Below are positions 63,436 through 64,000 of a DNA stretch of 64,000 nucleotides, one piece after another. Source of the DNA: an uncultured Gammaproteobacteria bacterium (GTDB lineage: Bacteria > Pseudomonadota > Gammaproteobacteria > Ga0077536); the NCBI GenBank assembly GCA_938082545.1, contig CALKCL010000016.1, positions 1 to 64,000 of the forward strand, written 5' to 3'. How positions within the stretch are numbered: position 1 is the stretch's first letter; every line of letters begins with the position of its first letter. The position numbers and the translations under genes were made by a program. The notes below the pieces were generated by a model. The model saw only the letters and a list, made by a program, of their open reading frames with translations. It had not been told where the DNA came from and did not search any database.

Positions 63436-64000
63436 ATGGAAATGAAAGACACCAAAAAGAACCAGGCGTTAGTAACAGATGAAACTGTATCTAAATATCT
63501 GATAGATAACCCGACTTTTTTTGATAGGAATGAGTCTGTATTATCGTCTTTGATGATACCGCATGTTCGAGGTGAAGCTGTTTCCTTGGTAGAGCGCCAG
63601 CTCTTGAATTTGAGAAAAAAAAATAGCTCCTTGCATGACCAGTTAGATGAAGTTTTCACTAATGCGAGAGATAATGAACTTGTTAGCGAGAAAGTCCACG
63701 CCATCACGCTAATGTTATTAAAAGAGAAAGAAGTAGAAAAAAAAATTGAGGTAGTGGAGCACTATTTCGAGCAAGAGTTTGATGCTAGTAAGGTCCAAGT
63801 AGCTCTGTTTTCTGGAGAAAAAAACCTAGAGGGCTTCTTTGCTAGAGAAAGTCCCCTGTATTTGCCTTTGGAAGAATTTATTTTGAAAGGGGAGATAAAA
63901 TGTGGGTCAGTAGGTGACGCACGATTTTTAAGTACGTTCCCTGACTATGAACCGAATGACTCAGTAGTAATGCTGCCAATGAGTGAAAAGGAATGGAATG
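63436..64000 (+). CDS. DUF484 family protein, N-terminal part (3' end outside window)
   Basis: About 188 residues are present and the frame is open to the window end. YLIDNPTFFDRNESVLSSLMIPHVRGEAVSLVERQLLNLRKKN is the DUF484 N-terminal signature, followed by a coiled-coil stretch and a GAF-like domain (QVALFSGEKNLEGFF). Function unknown; it is regularly encoded between dapF and the recombinase gene xerC, expected just beyond the window. Confidence 0.9.
   Translation, partial: MEMKDTKKNQALVTDETVSKYLIDNPTFFDRNESVLSSLMIPHVRGEAVSLVERQLLNLRKKNSSLHDQLDEVFTNARDNELVSEKVHAITLMLLKEKEVEKKIEVVEHYFEQEFDASKVQVALFSGEKNLEGFFARESPLYLPLEEFILKGEIKCGSVGDARFLSTFPDYEPNDSVVMLPMSEKEWN

Overview
This window is a chromosomal segment of a gammaproteobacterium. 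It is moderately AT-rich by eye (not computed) and densely packed with housekeeping genes. The evidence for the group is the gene set and order: petABC-sspAB, dolP/rsmI, rnpB, a full mra/dcw cell-wall and division cluster, lpxC-dciA-secA-argJ-nudix, zapD/coaE, rluD-pgeF divergent from bamD, suhB/trmJ, purM/perM-hda/arsC/proS, ilvIHC-pssA, holD-rimI, and dapF-DUF484. Many of these blocks resemble Pseudomonas-type synteny, but intervening genes have been lost and blocks joined. That suggests a compact, possibly streamlined, member of or near the Pseudomonadales/Cellvibrionales; this placement is inference. I saw no tRNA, CRISPR array, insertion sequence, prophage or integrase.

Layout. 1-1640: the end of hisD, then hisC. 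1885-5529: cytochrome bc1 (petABC) with sspA and sspB. 5540-7712: dolP (minus strand), rsmI, and the RNase P RNA. 7880-26481: one long division and murein run (mraZ, rsmH, ftsL, ftsI, murE, murF, mraY, murD, ftsW, murG, murC, murB, ddl, ftsQ, ftsA, ftsZ, lpxC), mostly joined by 1-8 bp start/stop overlaps. It starts from a good sigma70 promoter followed by three GTGG direct repeats at exact 10 bp spacing, a likely MraZ operator. 26486-32102: dciA, secA, argJ and a Nudix/ThiE-like fusion. 32162-36384: zapD-coaE, a frameshifted pgeF, rluD and bamD. 36386-47634: nadE, sucCD, a small zinc-ribbon-like gene, suhB, trmJ, purM, perM, hda, arsC and proS. 48179-53504: ilvIHC, pssA, a holD-like gene and rimI. 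53585-56511: a pagL-like lipid A deacylase, an exonuclease-fold protein lacking its first catalytic motif, and rlmD. 56517-61381: a peptide-type solute-binding protein, a YkuD-fold enzyme without a signal peptide, two DppB/C-type permeases and nagZ. 61488-64000: an MscS channel, dapF and the start of a DUF484 gene.

The most interesting unit is 56517-61381. A binding protein and two permeases of the peptide/nickel ABC family flank a predicted cytosolic YkuD enzyme and lead straight into nagZ, a cytosolic murein-recycling enzyme. I read it as a muropeptide import-and-trimming cassette, with the YkuD protein acting as a cytosolic L,D-carboxypeptidase. No ATPase gene is present beside it.

Other anomalies: the exonuclease-family gene has lost its D-x-E motif and has a perfect Shine-Dalgarno sequence separated from its start codon by a hairpin; pgeF is split by a frameshift; argJ lacks a canonical start codon at its conserved N-terminus; two tiny ORFs connect ftsQ to ftsA through successive ATGA overlaps; and dolP lies next to rsmI without the usual diaA-yraN-lpoA genes.
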